Shown here piece after piece: positions 42,908-51,174 of a stretch of 54,136 bases of DNA. The translations under genes and the position numbers were made by a program. The DNA comes from an uncultured Collinsella sp. GTDB taxonomy: Bacteria > Actinomycetota > Coriobacteriia > Coriobacteriales > Coriobacteriaceae. The DNA is taken from the NCBI GenBank assembly GCA_947002045.1, contig CAMQJB010000011.1:1-54136 (forward strand), in the 5' to 3' direction. The notes beneath the pieces were generated by a model. The model was not told where the DNA came from, searched no databases, and saw only the letters and a list, made by a program, of their open reading frames with translations. Positions within the stretch are counted from its first letter, which is position 1. Every line of letters starts with the position of its first letter.

Positions 42908-43393
42908 TTATTCAAATCGCAGCGCCGCGCTCTGGGCCGCCTGCATCACGCGCTGGAGCGGTACGTCGTGCTCACGGGCAAGACGGGCGCAGTCTTCGTA
43001 CTCGGGCGCCGCGCGCTCGCTGCCGTCGGGCAGGGTGGCCACCTTGACGGACACCTCGCCCCATGGCGTCGCTACGCGCTCAAAGCGGCGTGGCAGGCAA
43101 ACGCGCTCCATAACCTGGCGGCGGATGGCATTGGTCGTGGTTTCCAAAAAGATGATCGTCTGCAGGCGATCGATATCCTCGTGAGCGCAGATTACCTGCA
43201 GCTGCCAGCCGGGGCGGCCTTTCTTGCAATAGATGGGCAGCCAGTGCACCTCGCGGGCGCCGGCCTCGCGCAGGCGGTCGGCGGCGTAGGCGAGCACCTC
43301 GGGCGACGCGTCGTCGATGTCGCATTCCAGCTTGACGATGGTCTCGGGCGCATCAGTCTCGCGGGACAGCGGGGATTTGCTATCGCGTGGCAT
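42908..43393 (-). CDS. Stand-alone LarC C-terminal domain (LarC2-like)
   Basis: A 161-residue protein covering the C-terminal half of LarC, the CTP-dependent nickel-inserting enzyme of the lactate racemase pincer cofactor. Matching segments are LECDIDDASPEVLAYAADRL, PIYCKKGRPGWQLQV, FLETTTNAIRR and SPEYEDC-like APEYEDCARLAREHDVPL. The ATG at 43393 has AAGGAG upstream. In Lactobacillus plantarum, larC1 and larC2 are joined by a programmed frameshift; here no larC1 half lies next to it, and larB, larE and a racemase are absent. The missing part may be elsewhere, or this half has another role. Confidence 0.85.
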   Translation of the reverse strand: MPRDSKSPLSRETDAPETIVKLECDIDDASPEVLAYAADRLREAGAREVHWLPIYCKKGRPGWQLQVICAHEDIDRLQTIIFLETTTNAIRRQVMERVCLPRRFERVATPWGEVSVKVATLPDGSERAAPEYEDCARLAREHDVPLQRVMQAAQSAALRFE

Positions 43394-43586
43394 ACGGTCC
43401 GGCTCCTTTCCGCGCGGGCTCGTTTTGTTCACCCAAACGCTAGCACATCGCGGGCGGCGTGGATGTGGCGGAGCGCGATGAGCGCGATTTTCCCTGTCCG
43501 CAAGAAACCGGCACCCCGGCGCGCTCGTCGCATCGAGGGCCGCGCCGTTACAATGGAGCGGATTCGCTTGACGCAAAGGAGCCGCC

Positions 43587-44498
43587 ATGCCTGCTTGCCC
43601 GCTGGTCGATTGCCATACCCACACCTCGTTCTCGGACGGACACGCCTCGTTTGAGGACAACGTTCGCGCCGCTGCTGCAGCCGGTTGCCGTGCCATGGTC
43701 TCGACCGATCACCTTACCCTGCCTGCCAGCATGGATTCCAATTGCGAAGTGCAGGTTGTCGAGGGCAACCTGCCGGCACATCGTCTGGCTTTTGAGGATG
43801 CCCGCAAGCTTACCGCGCAGATCGCGCCGGAGCTCGAGCTTATCTATGGCTTTGAGTGCGATTGGTACGAAGGCTGCGAGCCTTTGGTTGAGCGCTGGTC
43901 CGAAGGCGCCGTCGTGCGCCTGGGCAGCGTACATTGGATTGGCAACCCCGGCGATATCATGGCCGGTGCCGCGGGTACGGCGGGGACAGAGGACGTCGCT
44001 CGTCCCGATACGCCCGATTCGCGCTGCGGTTGGATCGACGACAACACCGACCTGCATGTTTGGGAAAACTTAGGCGTGCGCGGCGTATGGGAGCGCTATG
44101 TCGACGACTGGTGCCGCGCCTGCGAGAGCCCGCTTAACTTTGATGTGATGGCCCACCCCGACCTGGTCATGCGCTTTTCGAAGGACGGCTTTGCGCCCGA
44201 CTTTGACCCCGCGCCGTTCTGGGAGCAGATGGCAGAATGCGCACACGACACGAGTCGGCGCGTTGAGGTCTCGACGGCCGCGCCGCGCAAGGGGCTTGAC
44301 GACTACTACCCCGCGACCGGCCTTTTGCGCTGCTTTGCCCATGCCGAAGTGCCGATCACCTTTGGCTCGGACGCGCACCGCGCCTGCGATATCTGCTGGA
44401 ACATCCACGAGGCCCAGGGCCACGCCTACGACTGCGGCTATCGAACCTTCGACATCCCCCACCTCACCGGCGAATGGGAGCCCACGCGCCTCGCCTAA
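43587..44498 (+). CDS. hisJ: PHP-domain histidinol-phosphatase, HisJ-like
   Basis: A 303-residue PHP-fold phosphatase. Metal-site residues are His10 and His12 in DCHTHTSFSDG, Asp41-His42 in STDHLTL, the AHPDLV segment, and FGSDAHRACD near the end. HisJ-type enzymes remove phosphate from L-histidinol phosphate. The his operon at 44819-52890 encodes only a monofunctional HisB dehydratase and no HisN, so this neighbour fills the missing step. It is convergent with hisE, with a hairpin-rich element between. Confidence 0.85.
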   Translation: MPACPLVDCHTHTSFSDGHASFEDNVRAAAAAGCRAMVSTDHLTLPASMDSNCEVQVVEGNLPAHRLAFEDARKLTAQIAPELELIYGFECDWYEGCEPLVERWSEGAVVRLGSVHWIGNPGDIMAGAAGTAGTEDVARPDTPDSRCGWIDDNTDLHVWENLGVRGVWERYVDDWCRACESPLNFDVMAHPDLVMRFSKDGFAPDFDPAPFWEQMAECAHDTSRRVEVSTAAPRKGLDDYYPATGLLRCFAHAEVPITFGSDAHRACDICWNIHEAQGHAYDCGYRTFDIPHLTGEWEPTRLA

Positions 44499-44786
44499 GA
44501 CTAGTCGTTGGGGACACTCTTCACAAATGACCCCTTGGGGACGGAGGAAAACAGGTCGTTTTGCTCACCACCGACGCCCGTGCAACACCGCCCGCCAAAA
44601 AGAACGCCCGTTTACTACGATGAACCGCAAACCTCCGACCATCGGCTTAATGCGGAAAATAAAACCGCAGGTAGAAGCGTTGACGATTTGCTCAAAACCG
44701 ACGTGTGGTCAGCAGATCCAGTTTCATCGTAGTAATTGGGCATGTTATTTGGCAGCGTCGGCAAAGACTGTCCCAAACGACTAGTC
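44499..44786. repeat. 288-bp element with 17-bp terminal inverted repeats
   Basis: GACTAGTCGTTGGGGAC at the left end and its complement with one mismatch (44770-44786) at the right end. An inner pair TTACTACGATGA / TCATCGTAGTAA brackets the middle, and a 16-base palindrome spans 44775-44790. There is no gene inside; the whole 320-base gap between the convergent hisJ and hisE genes is this element plus a few bases. The GGGGAC-type ends resemble repeat families mobilised by REP-associated transposases. It may end transcription from both sides. Confidence 0.7.
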
Positions 44787-44818
44787 GTTTAAGAACGTCC
44801 CCAATGACTACCCAATGA

Positions 44819-45136
44819 CTAGTGGCGGCGGGCGTTGAGTTCGCCGGCCAGCTCGTCGAGGGTGATGCCGTAGCGCTCGAGCGTCACGAGCAGGTGGTAG
44901 ACCAGGTCGCCGGCCTCGTAGCGGATGTGATCGTGATCGTTATCCTTGCAGGCCATGATCACCTCGCTCGCCTCCTCGGCAAGCTTCTTGAGCAGCTCGT
45001 CCTCGACGTCGGTCAACAGACGAGCGGTGTAGCTCTCCTGCGGCGATGCGTCGCGACGGCCGTGAATCACCTCGGCGAGCCCCGTCAGCGTCTCACCGAT
45101 ATTTCCATCCTGAACGTTTGCGGTGCGCACACCCAT
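44819..45136 (-). CDS. hisE: Phosphoribosyl-ATP pyrophosphatase
   Basis: A 105-residue enzyme for the second step of histidine synthesis, removing pyrophosphate from phosphoribosyl-ATP. The MazG-like helical fold is visible: SYTARLLTDVEDELLKKLAEE, then EASEVIMACKDND, then EAGDLVYHLLVTL, carrying the ExxE and ExxD metal residues. It is the last gene of the his operon, 46 bases after hisI, with GAAAGGA upstream of the ATG. In enterics HisE is fused to HisI; here they are separate. Confidence 0.96.
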   Translation of the reverse strand: MGVRTANVQDGNIGETLTGLAEVIHGRRDASPQESYTARLLTDVEDELLKKLAEEASEVIMACKDNDHDHIRYEAGDLVYHLLVTLERYGITLDELAGELNARRH

Positions 45137-45182
45137 AGTTCAATCCTTTCTGGTTGGCCGAGCGTCTAATCGAGCGCCCGCC

Positions 45183-45512
45183 CTACGCGAGTTTCTTAAA
45201 GAAGCAGGTACGGTTGCCGGTATGGCAGGCCGGACCCGGCGAGTCAACCTTGACCAGCAGCGTATCGCTATCGCAGTCGGCCCAAAGCTCCTTGACCTCC
45301 TGCATATTGCCGCTCGTCGCGCCCTTGTTCCAGAGCTCCTGGCGACTGCGGCTCCAAAACCACGTGGTACCGGTCTTGAGCGTCAGCCCCACCGACTCCT
45401 CGTTCATCCAAGCAACCATAAGCACCTCGCCGGTGTCATACTGCTGAACCACACAAGGAATCAGCCCCTTGGCGTCGTATGTAAGCTTTGAAGGATCGGT
45501 TATCTCTTCCAT
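45183..45512 (-). CDS. hisI: Phosphoribosyl-AMP cyclohydrolase
   Basis: A 109-residue enzyme opening the purine ring of phosphoribosyl-AMP. The start is the ATG at 45512 with GGAAGAG upstream; the frame extends upstream over a hairpin element but without coding character. Metal-site pieces are WSRSRQELWNKG, DCDSDTLLVKV and the C-terminal CHTGNRTCF with its two Cys. Length and motif order are normal. Confidence 0.97.
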   Translation of the reverse strand: MEEITDPSKLTYDAKGLIPCVVQQYDTGEVLMVAWMNEESVGLTLKTGTTWFWSRSRQELWNKGATSGNMQEVKELWADCDSDTLLVKVDSPGPACHTGNRTCFFKKLA

Positions 45513-45554
45513 TTCTCTTCCCAAATTCAAACTTCGCAGGTCGGTGAGGGTTGT

Positions 45555-45641
45555 CCAGGTGCCCGAGATTCCGAGCGACAAGCCCGACGACGCGTACTTA
45601 AGTACGCGAGGAGGGTTGGAGCCGGAAGGTCGGGTGCCTGG
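45555..45641. repeat. 87-nt imperfect hairpin between hisF and hisI
   Basis: CCAGGTGCCCGA (45555-45566) pairs with TCGGGTGCCTGG, the arms stay partly complementary inward, and the tip is a perfect 16-base palindrome GCGTACTTAAGTACGC. It fills most of the 142-base gap inside the operon. No U run follows, so it may be an mRNA-stabilising or processing hairpin, or a copy of a dispersed repeat family. Confidence 0.75.
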
Positions 45642-45654
45642 GCAAGCCGCAGCA

Positions 45655-46437
45655 TTAGAAGTCCAGCCTCACAGGAATACCTTGAGAGGCCATATACTCT
45701 TTGACTTCGCGAATGCTGAACGTCCCAAAGTGAAAGACGCTCGCCGCCAGCACGGCATCGGCCTCGCCCTCAATCACGCCCTCGGCAAAATGCTCGAGCG
45801 CGCCCACACCGCCGCTCGCAATCACCGGAATCGGCACCGCGCGCGCCACGGCGCGGGTGAGCGCCAGGTCAAATCCGGCCTTGGTGCCGTCGCGGTCCAT
45901 ACTGGTGAGCAGGATCTCGCCGGCGCCGCGACGAGCCGCCTCCTCGGCCCACGCCACCGCGTCGATGCCCGTGGCGTTGCGGCCGCCCGCCGTGAAGACC
46001 TCCCACTTGTCGGCACCAGATGCGCCGGGCAAACCGACGCGCTTGGCATCGATCGCCACGACCACGGCCTGGCTACCAAACGCCGCGGCAGCCTGGCTAA
46101 TCAGCGACGGGTCGCGCACGGCGGCAGAGTTGAGCGACACCTTGTCGGCACCGGCTGCAACCATGGTGCGCATGCCCGCCAGGTCGCGAAAACCGCCGCC
46201 CACGGTATAGGGAATGGCTAGCTCCTCGGCCGCATGCGCCGCCATCTCGATGGTCGTCGCACGGTTGTCACTCGTCGCGGTAATGTCCAAAAATACGACC
46301 TCGTCCGCACCTTCGCGGTCGTAGGCGCGGGCCAGCTCCACCGGGTCGCCCGCATCGCGCAGGCTCACAAAGTTGACGCCCTTGACCACGCGGCCGTCCT
46401 TAACATCCAGACAGGGAATCACGCGTTTGGTAAGCAT
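45655..46437 (-). CDS. hisF: Imidazole glycerol phosphate synthase, cyclase subunit
   Basis: A 260-residue TIM barrel that, with HisH, converts PRFAR and ammonia to imidazole glycerol phosphate and AICAR. Catalytic Asp11 lies in VIPCLDVKDGRVVKG, and the second Asp in LLTSMDRDGTKAGF. Phosphate-binding glycines are in GGVGALEHF. GGGGAGGAG precedes the ATG, 3 bases after hisA. Confidence 0.98.
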   Translation of the reverse strand: MLTKRVIPCLDVKDGRVVKGVNFVSLRDAGDPVELARAYDREGADEVVFLDITATSDNRATTIEMAAHAAEELAIPYTVGGGFRDLAGMRTMVAAGADKVSLNSAAVRDPSLISQAAAAFGSQAVVVAIDAKRVGLPGASGADKWEVFTAGGRNATGIDAVAWAEEAARRGAGEILLTSMDRDGTKAGFDLALTRAVARAVPIPVIASGGVGALEHFAEGVIEGEADAVLAASVFHFGTFSIREVKEYMASQGIPVRLDF

Positions 46438-46440
46438 GGG

Positions 46441-47184
46441 CTACTCCTCCCCTCGGGCGGCGGCCAGCGCCTGGGCCAGCGTAAAGTTGCCTTCGTAGAG
46501 CGCACGGCCGGTAATGGCGCCCTCAATAGCATCCTCACCCACCGCAGCCAGCGCGCGAATGTCGTCGAGCGTAGAGATGCCGCCCGAAGCCACGACAGGA
46601 AAGCCCGCGACCTTGGCAACATGGCGATACGCCGCCACACCGATGCCCGTCTGCATGCCGTCGCGCGCGATATCGGTATAGACCAGGTGCTTAAAGCCCA
46701 GCTCGGAAAGCTGCGCCACGGCATCGTCGAGCGCCATACCCGCGCCGTCGCGCCAGCCGTTCACCTTGACCTGGCCGTCGCGCGCGGCGATGTCTGCCAC
46801 CAGTAGCCCACCAAAGCCTTGGGCTGCCACCTCGGCAAAACCCGGCTCGGTCACCAGCACGGTACCCAGTGCAATGCGGCGAGCGCCATAGCCGGCCAGC
46901 TCGTCGATGCGCGCGAGCGAGCGAACGCCGCCGCCCACATCCACGGACAGACCATCGACGCCGCAGATGGCCTCGATCGCTGCCGAGTTGGCAGCGCACG
47001 CGTCCTCGTCCTCGCCAAAGGCAGCGGACAGGTCGACGACATGCACCCAGCTTGCGCCCTGCTCGGCAAAGGAGCGGGCGACGGCCACGGGGTCGTCGGA
47101 ATATACCTTGCAGCGGCTCCGGTCGCCGCGCTCCAAGCGCACGACCTTGCCGCCGATCAAATCGATTGCGGGAAACAGAATCAT
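46441..47184 (-). CDS. hisA: ProFAR isomerase
   Basis: A 247-residue TIM barrel that isomerises the ProFAR aminoaldose to PRFAR. Catalytic Asp8 lies in FPAIDLIGGKVVRL, and the second in VYTDIARDGMQTG. The start overlaps the hisH stop as ATGA, so translation is coupled. Actinobacteria often use a dual HisA/TrpF enzyme (PriA); whether this one also serves tryptophan synthesis cannot be decided, since no trp gene is in view. Confidence 0.97.
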   Translation of the reverse strand: MILFPAIDLIGGKVVRLERGDRSRCKVYSDDPVAVARSFAEQGASWVHVVDLSAAFGEDEDACAANSAAIEAICGVDGLSVDVGGGVRSLARIDELAGYGARRIALGTVLVTEPGFAEVAAQGFGGLLVADIAARDGQVKVNGWRDGAGMALDDAVAQLSELGFKHLVYTDIARDGMQTGIGVAAYRHVAKVAGFPVVASGGISTLDDIRALAAVGEDAIEGAITGRALYEGNFTLAQALAAARGEE

Positions 47185-47882
47185 CGGCCGACCTCCTCGA
47201 CGATGCTGACGAAATTCTTAAGGATGCGCTGACCCAGCGCGGAGGATTTCTCGGGATGGAACTGGCAGCCCCACACGTTGCCGTGGCGCACGATGCACGG
47301 GAAACTCCGCGTATAGTGCGTGCGCGCCAGCACATCGGCGGCATCGGCATCGTCGGCCACCGCATAGCTGTGGGTGAAATACATGTTGGCACCCTCGGCA
47401 AAACCGGCAAGCAGTGGATCGGCCGCACCGGCGGGCGTCATGTGCACCTGGTCCCAGCCCACGTGCGGCACCTTAAGGCGACTCGACTCCAAGCGCGTGC
47501 ACGAGCCGCGCATAATGCCCAGCCCATCGACCCAGGGACTGCCAGCCTGCTCGGGGGCGTTACCGCCGGCAATCGCGCCCTCGTCCGCAGGCACGCCCTC
47601 GTTGCCGCGCTCAAAAAATAGCTGAAGGCCCAGGCAGATGCCGAGCAGCGGAGTTCCGGCGGCAACGGCGTCGAGCACAGCCGCCTCCTCACCGCTCTGG
47701 CGCATAAAGGCGATCGCGTCATAGAACGCGCCCACGCCCGGGATGACCAGGCCGTCGGCGTTGCAGATCTGCTCCGGATCGTCCGACGTGCAGGCAGCGG
47801 CACCGGCGCGCACAAGCCCGCGCACGACGCTCGACAAGTTACCCTTATGGTAGTCGACCACCACGATCTTCGGTTCGCCCAC
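47181..47882 (-). CDS. hisH: Imidazole glycerol phosphate synthase, glutamine amidotransferase subunit
   Basis: A 233-residue class I glutamine amidotransferase giving ammonia to HisF. I choose the GTG at 47882, with GGGAGG 5 bases upstream, over a TTG 24 bases earlier. Catalytic Cys83 lies in LLGICLGLQLFFERG, and the His-Glu pair in CQFHPEKSS. Compared with usual HisH proteins (about 200 residues), it has an inserted segment of about 25 residues after the Cys loop (VPADEGAIAGGNAPEQAGSP). It precedes hisA with a 4-base overlap. Confidence 0.97.
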   Translation of the reverse strand: MGEPKIVVVDYHKGNLSSVVRGLVRAGAAACTSDDPEQICNADGLVIPGVGAFYDAIAFMRQSGEEAAVLDAVAAGTPLLGICLGLQLFFERGNEGVPADEGAIAGGNAPEQAGSPWVDGLGIMRGSCTRLESSRLKVPHVGWDQVHMTPAGAADPLLAGFAEGANMYFTHSYAVADDADAADVLARTHYTRSFPCIVRHGNVWGCQFHPEKSSALGQRILKNFVSIVEEVGR

Positions 47883-47927
47883 GCGACCCTCCCTTTCCCC
47901 ATTCAAAACCTGTCCCTTTTTGGCAGG

Positions 47928-48515
47928 TTACAGCGAGCCCTTGGTGCTGGGGATGCCCTGCACGCGGGGATCGAGCTCGCAGGCGCGGCGCATTGTGCGG
48001 CCCACGGCCTTAAAGGCGGCCTCGATAATGTGATGCGAGTTGCCGCCCGCCAGTTCGCGCACATGCAGTGTGAGCTTGGCGTCGCGCGCAAAAGCGTAGA
48101 AGAACTCGACAGCCAGCTCGGTATCGAAGGTGCCCACGCGCTCGGTTGGCACGGGCAACCCGCAATAGGCCTGCCCGCGGCCCGAGATATCCACGGCGGC
48201 CATCACGAGCGTCTCGTCCATGGCAATCGCCGCGTCGGCAAAGCGTGTAATGCCCGCCTTGTCGCCCAGCGCCTGGCAGAACGCCTCGCCCAGCACAATA
48301 CCCGTGTCCTCGACGGTATGATGCGCATCGACCTCAACATCGCCCACCGCATGCACCGTCAAATCGAACAGGCCATGGCGGCCAAAGGCGTTGAGCATGT
48401 GGTCGAAAAACGGCACGCCGGTCGAGATATCGCACGTACCGGTTCCATCCAGGTCGAGCTTGACGACAATGTCGGTCTCACCCGTCTTGCGGGTCACCTC
48501 GGCATAACGGCCCAT
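47928..48515 (-). CDS. hisB: Imidazoleglycerol-phosphate dehydratase
   Basis: A 195-residue monofunctional dehydratase. The two repeated manganese-binding segments are DHMLNAFGRHGLFD...DAHHTVEDTGI and a second half with GNSHHIIEAAFKA. There is no N-terminal histidinol-phosphatase domain as in enterics. The ATG follows the hisC stop directly, with GGAGGAG inside the hisC end. Confidence 0.98.
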   Translation of the reverse strand: MGRYAEVTRKTGETDIVVKLDLDGTGTCDISTGVPFFDHMLNAFGRHGLFDLTVHAVGDVEVDAHHTVEDTGIVLGEAFCQALGDKAGITRFADAAIAMDETLVMAAVDISGRGQAYCGLPVPTERVGTFDTELAVEFFYAFARDAKLTLHVRELAGGNSHHIIEAAFKAVGRTMRRACELDPRVQGIPSTKGSL

Positions 48516-49631
48516 CTACATCTCCTCCTTCACCAGCGCGGCAAACGCAGCCAGCACCTCGTCGTTTTCCTGCGGCGTACCCACAGTGATGCGCAGACAG
48601 TCCGCAAGGCCCGGCGCATAGCTAAAGTCGCGCACCAAAATCGAATACTCATCACGCAGACGCTCGCGCACGCGCGTGGCATGCGGCGTGCGCACGAGCA
48701 CAAAGTTCGCCGCGCTCGGCCATGCCTCCACGGGCATGCCCTCGGCAGCCATCGCGCGCAGGGCGCACAGCTCGCGCTCGCGTTCGGATGTAACTTGCGC
48801 CACCACGGGCGCATACGCATCGCGCGCACGCACGCAGGCAAGCGCCGCCGCCTGGCTCAGCACATTGACCGAGTAGATCTGGCGAATCGCCGCGAACACA
48901 TCGATGACCTCGGATGCCGCGATCACGTAGCCCAAACGCGTGCCGGCGGCGCCAAACGCCTTGGACATCGTATGCAGAATCACCAGGTTTGGATGCTCGG
49001 CGATAAGCCCTTGCGCCGTGGTGGCCGCGCCAAACGAATCGTCGGCAAACTCAACGTAGGCCTCATCGACCATCACCACGCCGGGGCAGGCATTGCACAG
49101 GGCCGCGACAAAGTCGAGCGGTGCCACGTCACCCGTGGGATTGTTGGGCGAGGTCACGATCGCCAGGCTGCACTCGGGCGCCGCTGCGAGCACAGCTGCC
49201 TGGTCAAGCTCAAAGGTCGCGGGGTCGCGCCACACGTCGCGCACCTCGGTCTGGCAGAGCGACGCAAAGAACGCGTACTCGCTAAAGCACGGTGGGCAGT
49301 TGAGTAGAGTCCTCCCCGCGCCGCCAAACGCCAGCAGATAGTTATAGAGCAGCTCGTCGCCGCCGTTTCCCACGCAGATGTTCTCGCGCGTCACGCCATG
49401 CCAGGCAGCAAGCTCGTCGCGCAGGTCGTTAGACATGGGATCGGGATAGCGGTTGAGCGGCGTGGCAGCCAGGGCGGCGTCGACCGCCTCGCGCACGCCG
49501 GCCGGCACGGGATAGGTGTTCTCGTTGGCCGAAAGGTTGATGCGCGTGGGCGTAAAGTTGGGATCGTAGGGCTCAATGCCGGCCAAGTAGGACTGGACGA
49601 GCTCCTTCATGCGGGGCGTCAGCTCGGCCAT
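48516..49631 (-). CDS. hisC: Histidinol-phosphate aminotransferase
   Basis: A 371-residue PLP enzyme of fold type I, transaminating imidazole acetol phosphate. The start is the ATG at 49631 with GAGGAGG in the hisD end. Visible signatures: NLSANENTYPVP near the N-terminus, GNGGDELLYN, SPNNPTGDV, VDEAYVEFAD, and the PLP-lysine region HTMSKAFGAAGTRLGY. Spacing is 1 base from hisD and 0 to hisB. Confidence 0.97.
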   Translation of the reverse strand: MAELTPRMKELVQSYLAGIEPYDPNFTPTRINLSANENTYPVPAGVREAVDAALAATPLNRYPDPMSNDLRDELAAWHGVTRENICVGNGGDELLYNYLLAFGGAGRTLLNCPPCFSEYAFFASLCQTEVRDVWRDPATFELDQAAVLAAAPECSLAIVTSPNNPTGDVAPLDFVAALCNACPGVVMVDEAYVEFADDSFGAATTAQGLIAEHPNLVILHTMSKAFGAAGTRLGYVIAASEVIDVFAAIRQIYSVNVLSQAAALACVRARDAYAPVVAQVTSERERELCALRAMAAEGMPVEAWPSAANFVLVRTPHATRVRERLRDEYSILVRDFSYAPGLADCLRITVGTPQENDEVLAAFAALVKEEM

Positions 49632-49632
49632 A

Positions 49633-51069
49633 TTAGGCCTCCTCGACGACCGCGTCAGCACCATTCGCGCTTGCAGCCGCCAGGTCCACGCCCTCGGCAA
49701 CCGTCGCCACGGCGTCGCCCGGCCAGGCGACCTTGGTCAGGTCGGCCGCGGCCAGAGACTCGGCGCTCACGGCATCCTCGCCCTGCTCCAGCACACGGCG
49801 ACGCAGTGCGGCAGAAAGCGCGTGTGCCCACAGGCCCTCGGCCTCGGCCAAACGCTGCGTAGCGGGAGCGTCCGAGAGCAGGCCCTCGGGCGTATAGCAA
49901 ATGACACTTGAGCGCTTGACGAACTCCTCCACCGAAAGCGGGTTGGAGAACATGGCCGTGCCGCCGGTCGGCAGCGTGTGATTGGGGCCGGCAACGTAAT
50001 CGCCGAGCGGCTCGGAGCTCCAAGCGCCCACAAAGATGGCGCCGGCGTTGCGAATGCCGCCGAGCAGGCCCATCGCGTCCTCGCAGTGCAGCTCCAGGTG
50101 CTCGGGCGCCACGGTGTTCACCGCCTCGACGGCGGCGGCCATGTCGGCGGCCACCACGATGGTGCCCTCATTGTCGAGCGAGGCGCGCGTAATCTCGGCG
50201 CGTGGCGACTGCGCTACCAGAATATCGATACCCGCCTCGACCTCACGCGCAAACTGCTCGTCGCAGGTCACCAGATAGCAGGCTGCCAGTGGATCGTGCT
50301 CGGCCTGGGCCATCAGGTCGGCCGCGACCACCATGGGCTTGGCCGTGGCGTCGGCCAGCACGCAGACCTCGGAAGGACCGGCGACCATGTCGATACCCAC
50401 GTCACCCGAGACAATCTGTTTGGCAGCGGCGACAAAGGCATTGCCCGGGCCGGTGATTTTGTCGACGCGCGGAATGGTCTCGGTACCGTACGCCAGTGCG
50501 GCCACGGCCTGGGCGCCGCCCACCACATAGATCTCGTCCACGCCGCCGAGCTTTGCCGCGGCGAGCGTGTAGGGGCTGATCAGGCCGTCCTTTTGCGGCG
50601 GGGTCACCATGACCACGCGCTCAACGCCGGCGACCTTGGCGGGAATGGCATTCATGAGCACGGTGGAGGGATACTGCGCACGGCCGCCTGGCACGTAGAT
50701 GCCAGCCGCTGCAAGCGGGGTCACCTTAACGCCGAGCATCGTGCCGTCCGGGCGCGTGGTAAACCAGCTCTGCTCGACCTCGCGCTGGTGGAACTCACGA
50801 ATCTGGCGCGCAGCCTTCTCGAGCGCGGCGACAAAGGCCGGATCGAGGCCTTCGAGCGCGGCATCGATCTGCTCTTGCGGCAGACGGAAGCTCTGCAGCT
50901 CAACGCCGTCAAAGCGCTGGCAATAGTCGCGCACTGCAGCATCGCCGTTGGCACGCACGTTGGCCACGATTTCGCGGGCGGCGTCGACGATGTTTTGCGG
51001 CAGCACGCCCTTGCGGTTGAGCTGGTTGGTAACGAGGCGCTCACCGGGAGCAAGCTTGATGGTCTTCAT
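49633..51069 (-). CDS. hisD: Histidinol dehydrogenase
   Basis: A 478-residue zinc enzyme doing the last two oxidations to histidine. Conserved stretches: GGRAQYPSTVLMNAIPAKVAG-type (PGGRAQYPSTVLM), DKITGPGNAFVAAAK, DMVAGPSEVCVLAD, QAEHDPLA and GPNHTLPTGGTA. It is about 40 residues longer than usual because of an Ala/Val-rich C-terminal tail. It lies 105 bases after hisZG. Confidence 0.97.
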   Translation of the reverse strand: MKTIKLAPGERLVTNQLNRKGVLPQNIVDAAREIVANVRANGDAAVRDYCQRFDGVELQSFRLPQEQIDAALEGLDPAFVAALEKAARQIREFHQREVEQSWFTTRPDGTMLGVKVTPLAAAGIYVPGGRAQYPSTVLMNAIPAKVAGVERVVMVTPPQKDGLISPYTLAAAKLGGVDEIYVVGGAQAVAALAYGTETIPRVDKITGPGNAFVAAAKQIVSGDVGIDMVAGPSEVCVLADATAKPMVVAADLMAQAEHDPLAACYLVTCDEQFAREVEAGIDILVAQSPRAEITRASLDNEGTIVVAADMAAAVEAVNTVAPEHLELHCEDAMGLLGGIRNAGAIFVGAWSSEPLGDYVAGPNHTLPTGGTAMFSNPLSVEEFVKRSSVICYTPEGLLSDAPATQRLAEAEGLWAHALSAALRRRVLEQGEDAVSAESLAAADLTKVAWPGDAVATVAEGVDLAAASANGADAVVEEA

Positions 51070-51174
51070 ATCGGTATCCCCTATCGGTCGAGGTTATGTT
51101 CGAAAAACGAGAGGCCGGGCGGCGGCGCCAGTCGACCCGCAGCCCAGACGTTGGGGCGCCCGTGCGTGCTCGCG

